64,000 nt of DNA from Serpentinicella alkaliphila (GCF_018141405.1 NZ_CP058648.1:2123001-2187000), one strand, 5' to 3'; positions 43,948 through 54,492 are shown, counted from the stretch's first letter. Notes: generated from the sequence alone by a model not told the origin. Translations and numbers: made by a program.

Positions 43948-46437
43948 TTGGAAAACAAAAAATATATAGCAGAGGTAATCGTAAATAATAGTGTTAACAA
44001 ATTAGATAAACTCTTTGATTACATTATTCCCCCACAATTTATAAATATAATAAAAGAAGGTACGAGAGTGCTTGTCCCTTTTGGAAAGGGAAATAGGCAA
44101 TTTGAGGCATATGTATTTGGAGTTAATATTAAATTAGATGAAGATACATCTAAACTAAAAGAAGTAATAAGACCTATTGATGAGGAACCAATTTTGACCA
44201 TCAATCAAATTCATATGATCAAGTGGATGAAAGGTAAATATTTATGCAAGTACATAGAAGCGATTCAGTGCTTAATACCTGCAGGGGTTGTTAATAAGGA
44301 AAAGAGATTTATTTATGTTAACAGAGAGAAATTAAATAATCATAAATATGAAATGACAGAAATACAAAAAGATATAATTAATTATGTAGAGGAAAAAGGT
44401 AAGATAAATGTTGAAAGTCTTTACAAGCGATTTTCGTATAATGAGGTATACAGGGTAATAAAGCAATTAGAAAATGAAGGCATTATAATAATTGAAAATA
44501 AAGTTGATTCGAGAATAGATATAATAAAAGAAAAATATGTTAGGTTAGTTATTTCCAAAGATTTATATAAGGAAGCTTTAGATAGTATTAAGGGAGCGAA
44601 ACGTCAGCAAGAGCTTATGGAGTTTTTAAAGGAAAAAGTAGAAGTAAAAATAAGTGAATTAGTAAATTCCCATGGTTTTGGTAGAACCATAATTAATGGT
44701 TTACTGTCAAGAAATATAGTTGAAGTAATTGAGAAGGAAAGTAAAAGAGACCCACTTCTAAATTTAGAGCTTAAGCCTTTTCCCAAATTAGAGCCCAATG
44801 ATGAGCAAAGAGTTATTATCGAAGAAATAACTGAAGCAATTAATAATAACAGGGTTGAAACTTATTTAATACATGGGGTTACGGGTAGTGGAAAAACAGA
44901 AATTTACCTTCAATTAATAGAAAATACTTTAAATGAAGGAAAACAGGGTATAGTCTTAGTGCCTGAAATATCTTTAACTCCTCAAACAGTAGAGAGATTT
45001 AGAGGTAGATTCAAAGAAGGTATAGCTTTATTTCATAGTGGATTATCAGACGGAGAGCGCTATGACGAATGGAGAAGGGTTGCCTCAGGTGAGGCTAACA
45101 TAGTTATTGGGGCTAGATCAGCAATATTTGCACCATTTAATAATTTAGGCTTAATTATAATTGATGAAGAACACGAACATACCTATAAATCAGACTTAAG
45201 TCCTAAGTATCATGTTAAAGAAATTGCGGAATATAGAAGTAAGCATGAGCAGTCGGTATTGGTTTTAGGTTCTGCTACCCCATCTATAGAAAGTTATTTT
45301 GAAGGAGTAGAGAGTATAGTTAAAGTGAGGGAATTAAAAAATAGAGCAAGAAATGCTAAGCCCCCTAATATCGAAGTGATCGATATGAGACGGGAGCTGG
45401 AATGTGGCAATAAGAGCATTTTAAGTAGAAGGCTTCACAGTGAAATTGAAAAAAATCTAGAGGCAAAAAAACAGACTATTTTGTTCTTAAATCGTAGGGG
45501 ATATTCAACCTTTGTAAGCTGCCGAAGCTGTGGTCATGTTGTTAAATGTAAGCAGTGCGATATATCCTTAACCTTCCATATGACATCTAAGGAATTGCAA
45601 TGTCATTACTGTGGAGATAAGTATACAGCACCTAGAGAATGTCCTGAATGCTCTAGTAAAAATATAAAATATTTCGGTGTGGGTACACAAAAGCTCGAAA
45701 TGTTAATACAGTCCTATTTCCCAAAGGCAGTAATTAGTAGAATGGACTTAGATGCTACTAGTAAAAAAGGTGCCCATAATGAAATCCTAGAGTCATTTAA
45801 AAGTGGAGAAATAGACATTATGATAGGTACTCAAATGATTACTAAGGGATTGGATTTCCCAAATGTTACACTAGTAGGTATAATTACAGCGGATACTATG
45901 CTGAATATGCCGGATTTTAGAGCACCAGAAAAGGTATTCCAACAGGTACTTCAAGTATCTGGTAGGGCAGGAAGAGGCTTTGATGAAGGCAAAGTAATAT
46001 TGCAAACATATAATCCGGAACACTATAGCATAATGCTCGCTGCAAAACAAGATTATATTTCATTTTTTGAAAAAGAGGTTGAACTAAGAAAAGCATTTAA
46101 CTATCCACCCTTTTCAAAACTAATAAATATAACTTTTACTGGAGAAAATGAGAAAGAGACTTATTTGGCTATTAGTAAAATAACTGATAATATAAAATAT
46201 ATATTGAAATCAAAAGGATATACTAATGAACTAGATGATATTGTTTTTGGGCCTAATGAAGGTATGATTTATAGGGTTAAAAACAAATACAGATTTTATG
46301 TCTTATTAAAGAGTAATAAAGAAAACTATACATTACTTAAAGCAATAATAAAGTATTTATTAATAGATAGTAGACAAAAGTTTGTATCTGATAATATAAT
46401 TACAAGTATTGACATGAACCCATTGTTCATAGTATAA
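43948..46437 (+). CDS. priA: Primosomal protein N' (PriA helicase)
   Basis: The protein has 829 residues from a TTG 9 bp behind AGGAGGTGG. The 3'-binding domain (VIVNNSVNKLDKLFDYIIPPQF) leads to Walker A GVTGSGKTEIY (about residue 312), the DEEH box in IIIDEEHEHTYK, and the zinc-binding cysteines CRSCGHVVKCKQCDISLTFH...CHYCGDKY...CPECSS. Helicase C with QVSGRAGRG closes it. PriA restarts stalled replication forks by loading the replicative helicase. In relatives it follows coaBC; here an accessory region stands upstream. Confidence 0.97.
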   Translation: MENKKYIAEVIVNNSVNKLDKLFDYIIPPQFINIIKEGTRVLVPFGKGNRQFEAYVFGVNIKLDEDTSKLKEVIRPIDEEPILTINQIHMIKWMKGKYLCKYIEAIQCLIPAGVVNKEKRFIYVNREKLNNHKYEMTEIQKDIINYVEEKGKINVESLYKRFSYNEVYRVIKQLENEGIIIIENKVDSRIDIIKEKYVRLVISKDLYKEALDSIKGAKRQQELMEFLKEKVEVKISELVNSHGFGRTIINGLLSRNIVEVIEKESKRDPLLNLELKPFPKLEPNDEQRVIIEEITEAINNNRVETYLIHGVTGSGKTEIYLQLIENTLNEGKQGIVLVPEISLTPQTVERFRGRFKEGIALFHSGLSDGERYDEWRRVASGEANIVIGARSAIFAPFNNLGLIIIDEEHEHTYKSDLSPKYHVKEIAEYRSKHEQSVLVLGSATPSIESYFEGVESIVKVRELKNRARNAKPPNIEVIDMRRELECGNKSILSRRLHSEIEKNLEAKKQTILFLNRRGYSTFVSCRSCGHVVKCKQCDISLTFHMTSKELQCHYCGDKYTAPRECPECSSKNIKYFGVGTQKLEMLIQSYFPKAVISRMDLDATSKKGAHNEILESFKSGEIDIMIGTQMITKGLDFPNVTLVGIITADTMLNMPDFRAPEKVFQQVLQVSGRAGRGFDEGKVILQTYNPEHYSIMLAAKQDYISFFEKEVELRKAFNYPPFSKLINITFTGENEKETYLAISKITDNIKYILKSKGYTNELDDIVFGPNEGMIYRVKNKYRFYVLLKSNKENYTLLKAIIKYLLIDSRQKFVSDNIITSIDMNPLFIV

Positions 46438-46449
46438 GGAGGATTTAAC

Positions 46450-46890
46450 ATGGCAACAAGAATAATTAGAACTGATGAGGATCCAATATTAAGAAAAACT
46501 AGTAGAGTAGTTGAGAATATAGATGAAAGAATTCTCGTATTAATAGATGACATGATTGAAACTATGTATAAAGCAGATGGCGTTGGTTTAGCTGCACCTC
46601 AAGTAGGAGTATTGAAAAGAATTATAGTTATAGACGTTGGTGAAGGAGTTATAGAGCTAATTAATCCAGAAATAATAGAAGAGATTGGTGAGCAATGTGA
46701 CTCTGAGGGCTGCTTAAGCTTACCTGGTAAATCAGCAGAGGTTACTAGACCTCAAAAGGTTAAAGTTAAAGGGTTAAATAGAGAAGGTAAAGAGGTTGTC
46801 TATATTGCAGAGGATTTGTTTGCCCGTGCTGTATGTCATGAAGTTGATCATTTAAATGGCATATTATTTATTGAAAGAGTTAAAAAATGA
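46450..46890 (+). CDS. def: Peptide deformylase
   Basis: A 146-residue metallohydrolase with all three motifs: GVGLAAPQVG (residues 39-48), EGCLSLPG (about 88-95) and HEVDHLNG (about 130-137) with the Cys and two His metal ligands. It removes the N-formyl group from nascent proteins. It is 12 bp after priA and 11 bp before fmt, the enzyme that puts the formyl group on initiator tRNA. Confidence 0.97.
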   Translation: MATRIIRTDEDPILRKTSRVVENIDERILVLIDDMIETMYKADGVGLAAPQVGVLKRIIVIDVGEGVIELINPEIIEEIGEQCDSEGCLSLPGKSAEVTRPQKVKVKGLNREGKEVVYIAEDLFARAVCHEVDHLNGILFIERVKK

Positions 46891-46901
46891 GGTGATTTAG
46901 G

Positions 46902-47831
46902 ATGAAAGTGATTTTTATGGGAACACCAGACTTTGCTGTTCCGTGTTTAGAAATGCTAATAAACGAGAAATATAATGTAATTGGTGTATTTACTCAACCT
47001 GATAAACCTAAAGGTAGAGGGAATAAAGTTTTATATACACCAGTTAAGGAAATTGCTTTAAAAAATAATTTAGAGGTATTTCAGCCAATAAAGCTTAGGG
47101 ATAGTGAATATGTCGAATTAATAAGAAAAATGAAGCCAGATGTTATAGTAGTTGTAGCATATGGTCAGATTTTACCAAAGGAAATATTAGATATTCCGCC
47201 TTATGGTTGTATTAATGTTCATGCATCTCTATTACCTAAATACCGAGGTGCTGCTCCAATTAATTGGGCAATAATCGATGGAGAGAAAGTAACAGGTGTC
47301 ACAACTATGTATATGGACGTAGGTTTAGATACAGGAGATATGATTCTAAAAGGTGAAATAGAAATTGGTGAAGATGAGACAGCAGAAGAGCTACATAATA
47401 GGCTATCTATTTTAGGTGCTAAAACTCTTAAGGAAACCTTGGAGGAATTCAAAAAAGGAAATATTAATAGAACAAAGCAAAACCATGATGAATCTACACA
47501 TACTCAAAAAATATCAAAGGATCTTGGGCAAATAGATTGGACAAATCCAGCAGAGGAAATAAGAAATTTAGTAAGAGGTCTCATACCGTGGCCTACAGCC
47601 TATACCTCATATAAGGGAAATATGATGAAAATTTTTAAAGCTAGGGTAGAAAAAGGGCATACTAATAACCCTGGTGAAATAATTGACGTAAATAACAAAG
47701 GTATATTTATAGCGACGGGTAAAGATATATTAATAGTTGAGGAGCTTCAGTTTAGTGGTGGTAAAAGATTAGCGGTAAAAGATTATTTAAGAGGCAATAG
47801 TATTGACAAAAATATTGTGTTAGGGGAATAA
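46902..47831 (+). CDS. fmt: Methionyl-tRNA formyltransferase
   Basis: A 309-residue protein. MKVIFMGTPDFAVPCLEMLI is the N-terminal nucleotide-like strand; CINVHASLLPKYRGAAPINWAIIDGEKVTGVTTMYMDVGLDTGDM contains the catalytic N and H and the SLLP-x-x-RG folate-binding loop. The C-terminal OB-like domain follows (IPWPTAYTSYKG). It uses 10-formyl-THF to formylate Met-tRNAi. Ribosome site GAGGTGAT. Confidence 0.97.
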   Translation: MKVIFMGTPDFAVPCLEMLINEKYNVIGVFTQPDKPKGRGNKVLYTPVKEIALKNNLEVFQPIKLRDSEYVELIRKMKPDVIVVVAYGQILPKEILDIPPYGCINVHASLLPKYRGAAPINWAIIDGEKVTGVTTMYMDVGLDTGDMILKGEIEIGEDETAEELHNRLSILGAKTLKETLEEFKKGNINRTKQNHDESTHTQKISKDLGQIDWTNPAEEIRNLVRGLIPWPTAYTSYKGNMMKIFKARVEKGHTNNPGEIIDVNNKGIFIATGKDILIVEELQFSGGKRLAVKDYLRGNSIDKNIVLGE

Positions 47832-47832
47832 G

Positions 47833-48573
47833 ATGAACTCTAAATTTTTACTTTTACTAAGTAGCGTATTTCTAACAATTATATTATTAATATTTATACT
47901 AGTTTATGTACCATTCCTCAGTGGTTTTTTTGTATATGATTTTATTCAAATAATGTTAATTGTTAGTCTAATAGCTATAAGTCTATGGACATTACACACT
48001 ATTTTAACTATTTCCTTATTGTGCTATAATAAAAAAGTGCCAAGTTTTATGAAAAAAAATACTAGAGCATATTTATTCTTACTATTTCCTGTAATTGAAT
48101 GGATGAGCGATCTTTGGAAGATTAATAAGGATTTTATAAGGCAGACCTATATGAAATTAAATAATGAACTTGTTTTAAGTGATGAAATAAAACTATATCC
48201 AAAGGACGTCCTTTTAATTACGCCCCATTGTCTCCAAAAATCAGCTTGTGAGTATAAAATAACAAACGACGTAAATAATTGCAGAAGATGTGGGAAATGT
48301 AAAGTAAATAGCTTAATTGAGCTCAAGGAAAAGTATGGAGTCAAATTCCAAATTGTATCAGGTGGAACTGTTGCAAGGCAGTCAATAAAGGACGTAAAAC
48401 CAAAAGCAATTATTGCTATTGCCTGTGAAAGGGATTTAGTTAGCGGTTTAAATGATGTGAGGAAAATTCCTCTGATCGCAATAATTAATGATCGTTTAAA
48501 TGGGCCATGTGTTGATACTTCAGTAGATATTGAAGAGGTTGAGAAGGCGATAATTAACTTATTAAAGGAGTGA
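47833..48573 (+). CDS. DUF116 membrane/cysteine protein
   Basis: A 246-residue protein. The N-terminal third has two membrane helices (about 5-30 and 37-60); the rest is cytoplasmic and includes LLITPHCLQKSACEYKITNDVNNCRRCGKCKVNSLIELKEKYGVKFQIVSGGTVARQ and the final IACERDLVSGL...RLNGPCVDT. The four to five conserved cysteines could bind a metal or cluster. DUF116 is well conserved in Clostridia beside fmt; its biochemical role is unknown. Confidence 0.85.
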   Translation: MNSKFLLLLSSVFLTIILLIFILVYVPFLSGFFVYDFIQIMLIVSLIAISLWTLHTILTISLLCYNKKVPSFMKKNTRAYLFLLFPVIEWMSDLWKINKDFIRQTYMKLNNELVLSDEIKLYPKDVLLITPHCLQKSACEYKITNDVNNCRRCGKCKVNSLIELKEKYGVKFQIVSGGTVARQSIKDVKPKAIIAIACERDLVSGLNDVRKIPLIAIINDRLNGPCVDTSVDIEEVEKAIINLLKE

Positions 48574-48577
48574 TAAA

Positions 48578-49270
48578 ATGTTTTTTCCTATGTATTTTGA
48601 TCCAACATATATTATTTTAATACCAGCAATAATATTTACAATGTATGCACAATCTAAGGTAAAATCAACATTTCAAAGATATTTACAAATTAGGGCACAA
48701 AAAGGCTATACTGGTTTTGAAGTTGCAAGAGCTTTGCTAGATAGAAATGGTTTAAGAGATGTTCCGATCGAGCTTTCTCAGGGAAGCTTATCTGATCACT
48801 ATGACCCAAGAAATAGAGTTTTAAGACTATCAAGGGAAGTATATCAAGGGAATTCTATAGCATCTGTCAGCGTAGCGGCCCATGAAGTTGGCCATGCTAT
48901 ACAACATGCTCACGGATATGTTCCCCTAAGCTTAAGAAATGCGATTTTTCCAGTAGCTAGTTTTGGATCTTCAGCGGCATGGATATTTATATTTGCAGGA
49001 TTTATTTTAGCTCTAAATCCACTTATAGATTTAGGTATTTATCTATTTGGTGCTGCTGTTTTATTCCAAGCAGTAACACTACCTGTAGAGTTCAACGCTA
49101 GTAGTAGAGCGATGGATCTTTTAGATGCCAACGGTTTCGTTGTAAGAGAAGAATATAATTCTGCTAGAAGGGTTTTAAACGCCGCAGCATTAACCTATGT
49201 AGCAGCTATGGCTGTAGCAGTATCTCAACTTATAAGGTTGATCATTTTAAGGAATAATAGAAGAAGATAA
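48578..49270 (+). CDS. YugP-type zinc metallopeptidase
   Basis: A 230-residue membrane protein. The zincin motif HEVGHAIQHAH (about residues 98-108) has both zinc-binding His and the catalytic Glu. Membrane segments precede and follow it, and EFNASSRAMDLLDANGF carries the probable third ligand. The YugP family is known in Bacillus and Clostridia as a putative membrane protease; its substrate is not established. A terminator follows the gene. Confidence 0.9.
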   Translation: MFFPMYFDPTYIILIPAIIFTMYAQSKVKSTFQRYLQIRAQKGYTGFEVARALLDRNGLRDVPIELSQGSLSDHYDPRNRVLRLSREVYQGNSIASVSVAAHEVGHAIQHAHGYVPLSLRNAIFPVASFGSSAAWIFIFAGFILALNPLIDLGIYLFGAAVLFQAVTLPVEFNASSRAMDLLDANGFVVREEYNSARRVLNAAALTYVAAMAVAVSQLIRLIILRNNRRR

Positions 49271-49276
49271 AGTAAT

Positions 49277-49303
49277 GAAGGCGTAAAAACGCCTTCATTT
49301 TTA
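49277..49303 (+). terminator. Rho-independent terminator (or attenuator) before rsmB
   Basis: GAAGGCGT-AAAA-ACGCCTTC is a perfect 8-bp stem followed by ATTTTT. It lies 6 bp after the metallopeptidase stop and close to the rsmB ribosome site. Confidence 0.85.
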
Positions 49304-49318
49304 ATAGGAGATGATATT

Positions 49319-50641
49319 TTGAAGGATAGGGAAATAGCATTAAAAATTTTACATACCATTGATTCTAAAGGCGCCTACTCAAATTTAGCTATTAATAAGG
49401 AACTAAAGGATAAGAACATTAGTAATTTAGACCGGGGTTTTATAACTGAATTAGTTTATGGCACCCTAGAGAATAATATTTATATAGATTATGTTATTGA
49501 AAAATTTTCAACTACAAAATTGAATAAAATTAATCTCTGGACTATAAATATTTTGAGATTAGGGATTTATCAGATTATGTTTTTAGATAAAGTTCCTGAT
49601 TTTGCGGCAGTTAACGAATCAGTAAATTTAGCTAAAAAATTTAGTACAAAAACTTCTGGATTTACGAATGCAATACTAAGAAATGTATTGAGAAATAAAG
49701 AAAAGATAGAGCTTCCGGATAAACAAAAAGACTTCGTTAAATATCTTTCTGTTAAGTATTCACATGCGGAATGGATGGTAAAACGTTTTATGTCCTATTT
49801 TACTAAAGAATTTACAGAGGATTTATTTAAGGCAAATAATGAGAGGCCAGATCTATATTTAAGAATTAATACCTTAAAAACAAATATAGAAGCGTGTATT
49901 AAAAGTCTAGAAGAGAAAAATATTGAAGTAAAAAGAAATGATTATATAGAAGAGGCAATAACTGTTAAAGGAATAAATCAATTAGATGAGCTAGAGGAAT
50001 TTAAGTTAGGACATATACATGTTCAGGACTTTGGTTCTATGCTAGTAAGTCGTGTTTTAAATCCAAAAGAAGGAGAATATATTATTGATGTATGCTGTGC
50101 CCCAGGTGGTAAAACTACTCATATGGCTCAATTAATGAATAATAATGGCAAAATATTAGCTAGAGATATTTATGACCATAAATTAAAACTTGTTAAAGAC
50201 AATTCAAAAAGACTAGGAGTAACCATTATTGAAACTGAAGTCTTTGATGGTATGAAGCTAGATGAGGGTCTAATAGAAAAAGCAGATAAGGTTTTAGTAG
50301 ATGCCCCTTGCTCTGGATTAGGTATAATTAGAAGAAAGCCAGAGATAAAATATAGGAAAAAGGCTGATGACTTAAAAGAACTTAGAAAGATGCAGCTAAG
50401 CACTTTACATAATGCTGCAAAGTATGTGAAAATTGGCGGGGAACTTATTTATAGTACCTGTACAATTGACCCTAATGAAAATGAATCAGTTATAGAAGAA
50501 TTTTTAAAAGAAAAAAATGACTATAAGCTTGTGGCAATAGAAGGTTTTGACGATTTTAAACGTAAAGATGGAACTATTCAGCTCTATCCAAATATTCATA
50601 ATACAGATGGTTTCTATATTGCAAGATTAAAAAGAGTATAA
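49319..50641 (+). CDS. rsmB: 16S rRNA (cytosine-967-C5)-methyltransferase RsmB
   Basis: The protein has 440 residues; TTG start after AGGAGATGAT. The NusB-like N-terminal domain (REIALKILHTIDSKGAYSNLAINKELK) is followed by the Nol1/Sun methyltransferase core DVCCAPGGKTTHMAQLM (SAM binding), DAPCSGLGIIRRKPEI (catalytic PC motif) and YSTCTIDPNENE (second catalytic Cys). It methylates C967 of 16S rRNA. Confidence 0.96.
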   Translation: MKDREIALKILHTIDSKGAYSNLAINKELKDKNISNLDRGFITELVYGTLENNIYIDYVIEKFSTTKLNKINLWTINILRLGIYQIMFLDKVPDFAAVNESVNLAKKFSTKTSGFTNAILRNVLRNKEKIELPDKQKDFVKYLSVKYSHAEWMVKRFMSYFTKEFTEDLFKANNERPDLYLRINTLKTNIEACIKSLEEKNIEVKRNDYIEEAITVKGINQLDELEEFKLGHIHVQDFGSMLVSRVLNPKEGEYIIDVCCAPGGKTTHMAQLMNNNGKILARDIYDHKLKLVKDNSKRLGVTIIETEVFDGMKLDEGLIEKADKVLVDAPCSGLGIIRRKPEIKYRKKADDLKELRKMQLSTLHNAAKYVKIGGELIYSTCTIDPNENESVIEEFLKEKNDYKLVAIEGFDDFKRKDGTIQLYPNIHNTDGFYIARLKRV

Positions 50642-50664
50642 GCATACTCTTAGGAGGGTATTAA

Positions 50665-51693
50665 GTGGAAAAAATTGATTTACTAAGTTTAACATTAGAG
50701 GAAGTAGAGAATTTAATTGTATCATTAGGAGAAAAGAAGTTCAGGGGAAAGCAAATATTTCAGTGGGTAAATAAGGGCGTAAAATCTATAGATGAAATGA
50801 CAAATATATCTAAAGACTTACAAAAAAAATTAAAGGATAGGGCCTATATTACTAACTCAACTATATATAAAAAGCAGGTTTCAAAAATAGATGGAACTAC
50901 AAAATATTTATTTGCTCTAGAGGATGGAAACTTAATAGAAGGTGTAATAATGATCTACAAACATGGAATCACCGCCTGTATTTCATCACAAATCGGTTGT
51001 GCTATGGGTTGTAGCTTTTGTGCATCTACTATTAATGGTCTTGTAAGACATCTTAGGGCTGGCGAGATGATAGATCAGATATTATTAATGCAACAAGATT
51101 TAGGTAAAAGAATTTCAAATATAGTATTAATGGGAAGTGGAGAGCCTCTTCACAATTTTGAAGGGGTAATACATTTTTTAAAGATTGTTAATGATGAAAA
51201 TGGTCTTAATATTGGTAATAGACATATGACTCTTTCAACCTGTGGTCTTGTGCCTGAAATAAAAAAATTGGCAGATTTGCAAATTCCAATAAATCTAGCA
51301 ATATCCCTTCATGCGGCTACGGATGAAGTTAGGGTTAAAACTATGCCTATTGCTAAGAAATATTCTATAAAGGAATTAATAGATGGTTGTAAATATTACC
51401 TATCAAAAAACAATCGAAGAATTACCTTTGAATACGCTTTAATAAAGGGCGTAAATGACAGTGAAACCGATGCAAATAATTTAAGTAGCCTATTAAAAGG
51501 GTTACTTTGTCATGTTAATCTAATACCTGTAAATACTATTGATGAGAACAGCTTTAAAAAATCAAATGAAAATCAAATATTAAAATTTCAATCCATCTTA
51601 AGAAAAAGTGGTATTGAAGCAACTATTAGAAGAGAAATGGGTTCAGATATTGATGCTGCCTGTGGTCAGCTAAGGAATAAATATTTAGAATAG
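50665..51693 (+). CDS. rlmN: Dual-specificity RNA methyltransferase RlmN
   Basis: The protein has 342 residues; GTG start behind AGGAGGG. The radical-SAM motif CAMGCSFC (Cx3Cx2C, about residues 112-119), [10 protein letters not shown] and STCGLVPEI match the RlmN/Cfr family, and the C-terminal Cys of [11 protein letters not shown] is the methyl-carrying one. It methylates C2 of A2503 in 23S rRNA and A37 in some tRNAs. Confidence 0.97.
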   Translation: MEKIDLLSLTLEEVENLIVSLGEKKFRGKQIFQWVNKGVKSIDEMTNISKDLQKKLKDRAYITNSTIYKKQVSKIDGTTKYLFALEDGNLIEGVIMIYKHGITACISSQIGCAMGCSFCASTINGLVRHLRAGEMIDQILLMQQDLGKRISNIVLMGSGEPLHNFEGVIHFLKIVNDENGLNIGNRHMTLSTCGLVPEIKKLADLQIPINLAISLHAATDEVRVKTMPIAKKYSIKELIDGCKYYLSKNNRRITFEYALIKGVNDSETDANNLSSLLKGLLCHVNLIPVNTIDENSFKKSNENQILKFQSILRKSGIEATIRREMGSDIDAACGQLRNKYLE

Positions 51694-51772
51694 TATGCTT
51701 AGGACAATCGAATTAAGCAGGGATTTGAATAAAGCTGTCGAATAATATATTCGATAGAGGGGGTAAGATATA

Positions 51773-52510
51773 ATGAAAGCGTTTGGATGTACAGATGTTG
51801 GTAAGGTTAGACCAGTTAATGAAGATAACTATTGTATATATGAAGATAAATTTAAATTATATATAGTAGCAGATGGCATGGGCGGACATAGAGGCGGGGA
51901 CGTTGCCAGTTCCTTGGCAATTGAATATATAAAAGAACATTTAATTAAATATATTGAAATAGAAATGGAGCCTAGAGATGTTGAAGGAATAATTTTTGAA
52001 TCATTTAATAGGGCTAACACTGAAGTATACAATAAATCCTTAAAAGAAGAAGATTGTAATGGTATGGGAACAACAGTAACTTTAGCCCTTACCATCAATG
52101 ATAAAGTGTATATTGGACATGTTGGAGATAGTAGAGCCTACTTATATTCTAAAGGAGAAATAAAGCAAATTACTGAAGATCACTCCTTAGTAGCAGAGCT
52201 AGTTAAAAATGGGAGCATTACAGCTAGAGAAGCCCGAAGACATCCACAGAAAAACATTATTACGAGAGCTTTAGGAACGGAAAAAACAATTAAAGTAGAT
52301 ATATTTTCCTTAGACTTTATTGAACAAGATATAATAATTCTTTGTACAGATGGATTAAGTAATTATATAGATGAATTAGAGATAAAAAGTATTATAGACA
52401 AATTGGGAGTGATGAATGAAAGCTGTCAGGAGTTAGTATATTTAGCTAATAAAAAGGGCGGTTGTGATAATATTACAATTATTATAGTAAAAAATACTGA
52501 ATTAGAATAG
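51773..52510 (+). CDS. Stp1/PrpC-type PP2C phosphatase
   Basis: A 245-residue protein phosphatase with the metal-binding blocks DVGKVRPVNEDNY, VADGMGGHRGGDVAS, GMGTTVTLALTI, HVGDSRAYLYS, DHSLVAELV and LCTDGLSNYI. It reverses phosphorylation by the kinase encoded 16 bp downstream. Ribosome site AGGGGG. Confidence 0.95.
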   Translation: MKAFGCTDVGKVRPVNEDNYCIYEDKFKLYIVADGMGGHRGGDVASSLAIEYIKEHLIKYIEIEMEPRDVEGIIFESFNRANTEVYNKSLKEEDCNGMGTTVTLALTINDKVYIGHVGDSRAYLYSKGEIKQITEDHSLVAELVKNGSITAREARRHPQKNIITRALGTEKTIKVDIFSLDFIEQDIIILCTDGLSNYIDELEIKSIIDKLGVMNESCQELVYLANKKGGCDNITIIIVKNTELE

Positions 52511-52526
52511 GAAAGAGGTGAAATAG

Positions 52527-54482
52527 TTGAAAGGTAAAATTCTAAGTGGAAGATATGAAATTTTAGATAAAATTGGTGGCGGCGGCATGGCCATTGTATA
52601 TAAGGCGAAATGTAACCTACTTAATCGATATGTTGCAATTAAAATTTTAAGACCTGAATTTACTACAGATAAGGATTTAGTTGAAAATTTTAAAAGAGAG
52701 TCTCAAGCAGCAGCCAGTCTTTCTCATCCTAATATAGTTAACCTATATGATGTGGGGGAAGATGATGGTGTATATTACATAGTTATGGAGTATATAGATG
52801 GTAACACATTGAAACACTATATAAAAGAACATGGACCCTTAGATCTTGAAGTTATTTTAGATTATGCAACTCAAATTGCATTTGGACTTCAACACGCCCA
52901 CGATAATCATGTGATTCATAGGGATATTAAGCCACATAATATCTTAATTACTAAGGATAATAGGGCGAAAGTTACGGATTTTGGAATAGCTATTGCTGCT
53001 ACAAGTTCAACCTTAACAAATGTTGGGAGCGTTATTGGTTCTGTGCATTATTTTTCTCCAGAGCAGGCTAGAGGTGGTTATACAGATGAAAAGTCAGACT
53101 TATATTCCCTAGGAATAGTTATGTATGAGATGGCTACTGGTAGACTGCCCTTTGAGGCTGAAAACCCGTTGTCTGTGGCACTTAAGCAGACCCAGGAAGT
53201 ACCAGTTCCTCCAAGACAGCTTAATGAAAATATTCCTAAAGGATTAGAAAATATAATTCTAAAGCTGATGCAAAAAGAGCAATCTAAAAGATATCAAAAT
53301 GCAAGAAGCTTAATAGAGGATTTAAATAGATTGAAAAACGATTCTAAATCACAATTAGTTTATGACGACGAGGAAGAGGAAATTGATTCCCCAACACAAG
53401 TTCTACCGGCAGTAAAGGATGAAGATATGAAAAAAGCTAAAAAAAGTAATCCATCTAAGAAAAAATCAAAGAATAAGAAAATTATTATAGGTGCTGTATT
53501 TGCAGCTTTATTAGCAGCCCTGCTATTTACTTTTGCAATTTTTAATGTTATGGACTTCTTTGGAAGAAATGAAGTGGAGGTTCCTGATTTTGAAAATATG
53601 CAAATTGAGGAAGCAAGGCAATTAGCTACTGAGATAAACCTAAAACTTAATGAAGACACTCAGCATAGTACAGAGGTTGATGCGAATAGGATAATTAGTC
53701 AGGATATAACCCCTGGTATGCTAGTAAAAGAAGGTTATCCCGTAAAAGTTGTCGTTAGCTTAGGAAATAGAATGATACCAGTACCTAATATTCTATATAG
53801 AAACGAGGCAGACGCAGTTATATTATTAGAGAACGGGGGCTTTAGAAAAGGCCAAACTAGATTAGCTCATTCAGAGTTTCCAGAGGGTCAAATAATAGAA
53901 CAAAATCCTCAGCCTAGTACACCTACTCCTGCGGGATCTAGAGTTGATTTTGTTATAAGTCAGGGGCCTGAGATAATAACAAATAGGGTGCCTTTCTTAA
54001 TAGGTTTGAGTATAGAGGAAGGAACCAATGCATTAAGTCAAGCTGGTATTGGAATTAGCCGTATTACAAGAGAACATAGTAATGAATTTGAAGAAGGATT
54101 AATTATTAGACAAAGCATCGAGCCATTAACTGAAATACCAGTAACACAAACTATCGAGCTTGTTGTAAGTAGAGGAAGAATAAATAATAACCAAGGTGAG
54201 CCTAATGGAGAACCAGAACAAGGACCTGGACAAGAAACCTCAGCAACACCTTTAACAAGTAGGCAGCTAAGTATTGACTTAAGAGGATATAATGGAAGTG
54301 TTAATGTAGAAATCATAAGGATATCAACTGGAGAAGTAATTGATAGCAGAAAGTATAACATTCAAACACAAGGAAGTACCTATAGCAAAACATTACAGGC
54401 CCCAGCTGGTTCAGGGACAGAATCTTTTCAGGTTTTTGTAAACGGGAATAGACATGGAGATCCAATTCAGTTAGTGTTTTAG
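52527..54482 (+). CDS. prkC: PASTA-domain Ser/Thr protein kinase (PrkC)
   Basis: The protein has 651 residues; TTG start after GAAAGAGGTGA. The kinase domain (about 9-270) has GGGGMAIVYKA, the lysine in VAIKIL, HRDIKPHN, DFGIAI and SPEQARGG. A basic linker (KKAKKSNPSKKKSKNKK) leads to one membrane helix (about 314-336), then three PASTA repeats starting VEVPDFENM, IPVPNILY and RVPFLIGLS, and a small domain. The PASTA part senses muropeptides outside the cell; PrkC governs germination and growth. Confidence 0.97.
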   Translation: MKGKILSGRYEILDKIGGGGMAIVYKAKCNLLNRYVAIKILRPEFTTDKDLVENFKRESQAAASLSHPNIVNLYDVGEDDGVYYIVMEYIDGNTLKHYIKEHGPLDLEVILDYATQIAFGLQHAHDNHVIHRDIKPHNILITKDNRAKVTDFGIAIAATSSTLTNVGSVIGSVHYFSPEQARGGYTDEKSDLYSLGIVMYEMATGRLPFEAENPLSVALKQTQEVPVPPRQLNENIPKGLENIILKLMQKEQSKRYQNARSLIEDLNRLKNDSKSQLVYDDEEEEIDSPTQVLPAVKDEDMKKAKKSNPSKKKSKNKKIIIGAVFAALLAALLFTFAIFNVMDFFGRNEVEVPDFENMQIEEARQLATEINLKLNEDTQHSTEVDANRIISQDITPGMLVKEGYPVKVVVSLGNRMIPVPNILYRNEADAVILLENGGFRKGQTRLAHSEFPEGQIIEQNPQPSTPTPAGSRVDFVISQGPEIITNRVPFLIGLSIEEGTNALSQAGIGISRITREHSNEFEEGLIIRQSIEPLTEIPVTQTIELVVSRGRINNNQGEPNGEPEQGPGQETSATPLTSRQLSIDLRGYNGSVNVEIIRISTGEVIDSRKYNIQTQGSTYSKTLQAPAGSGTESFQVFVNGNRHGDPIQLVF

Positions 54483-54492
54483 GAGGAATTTA

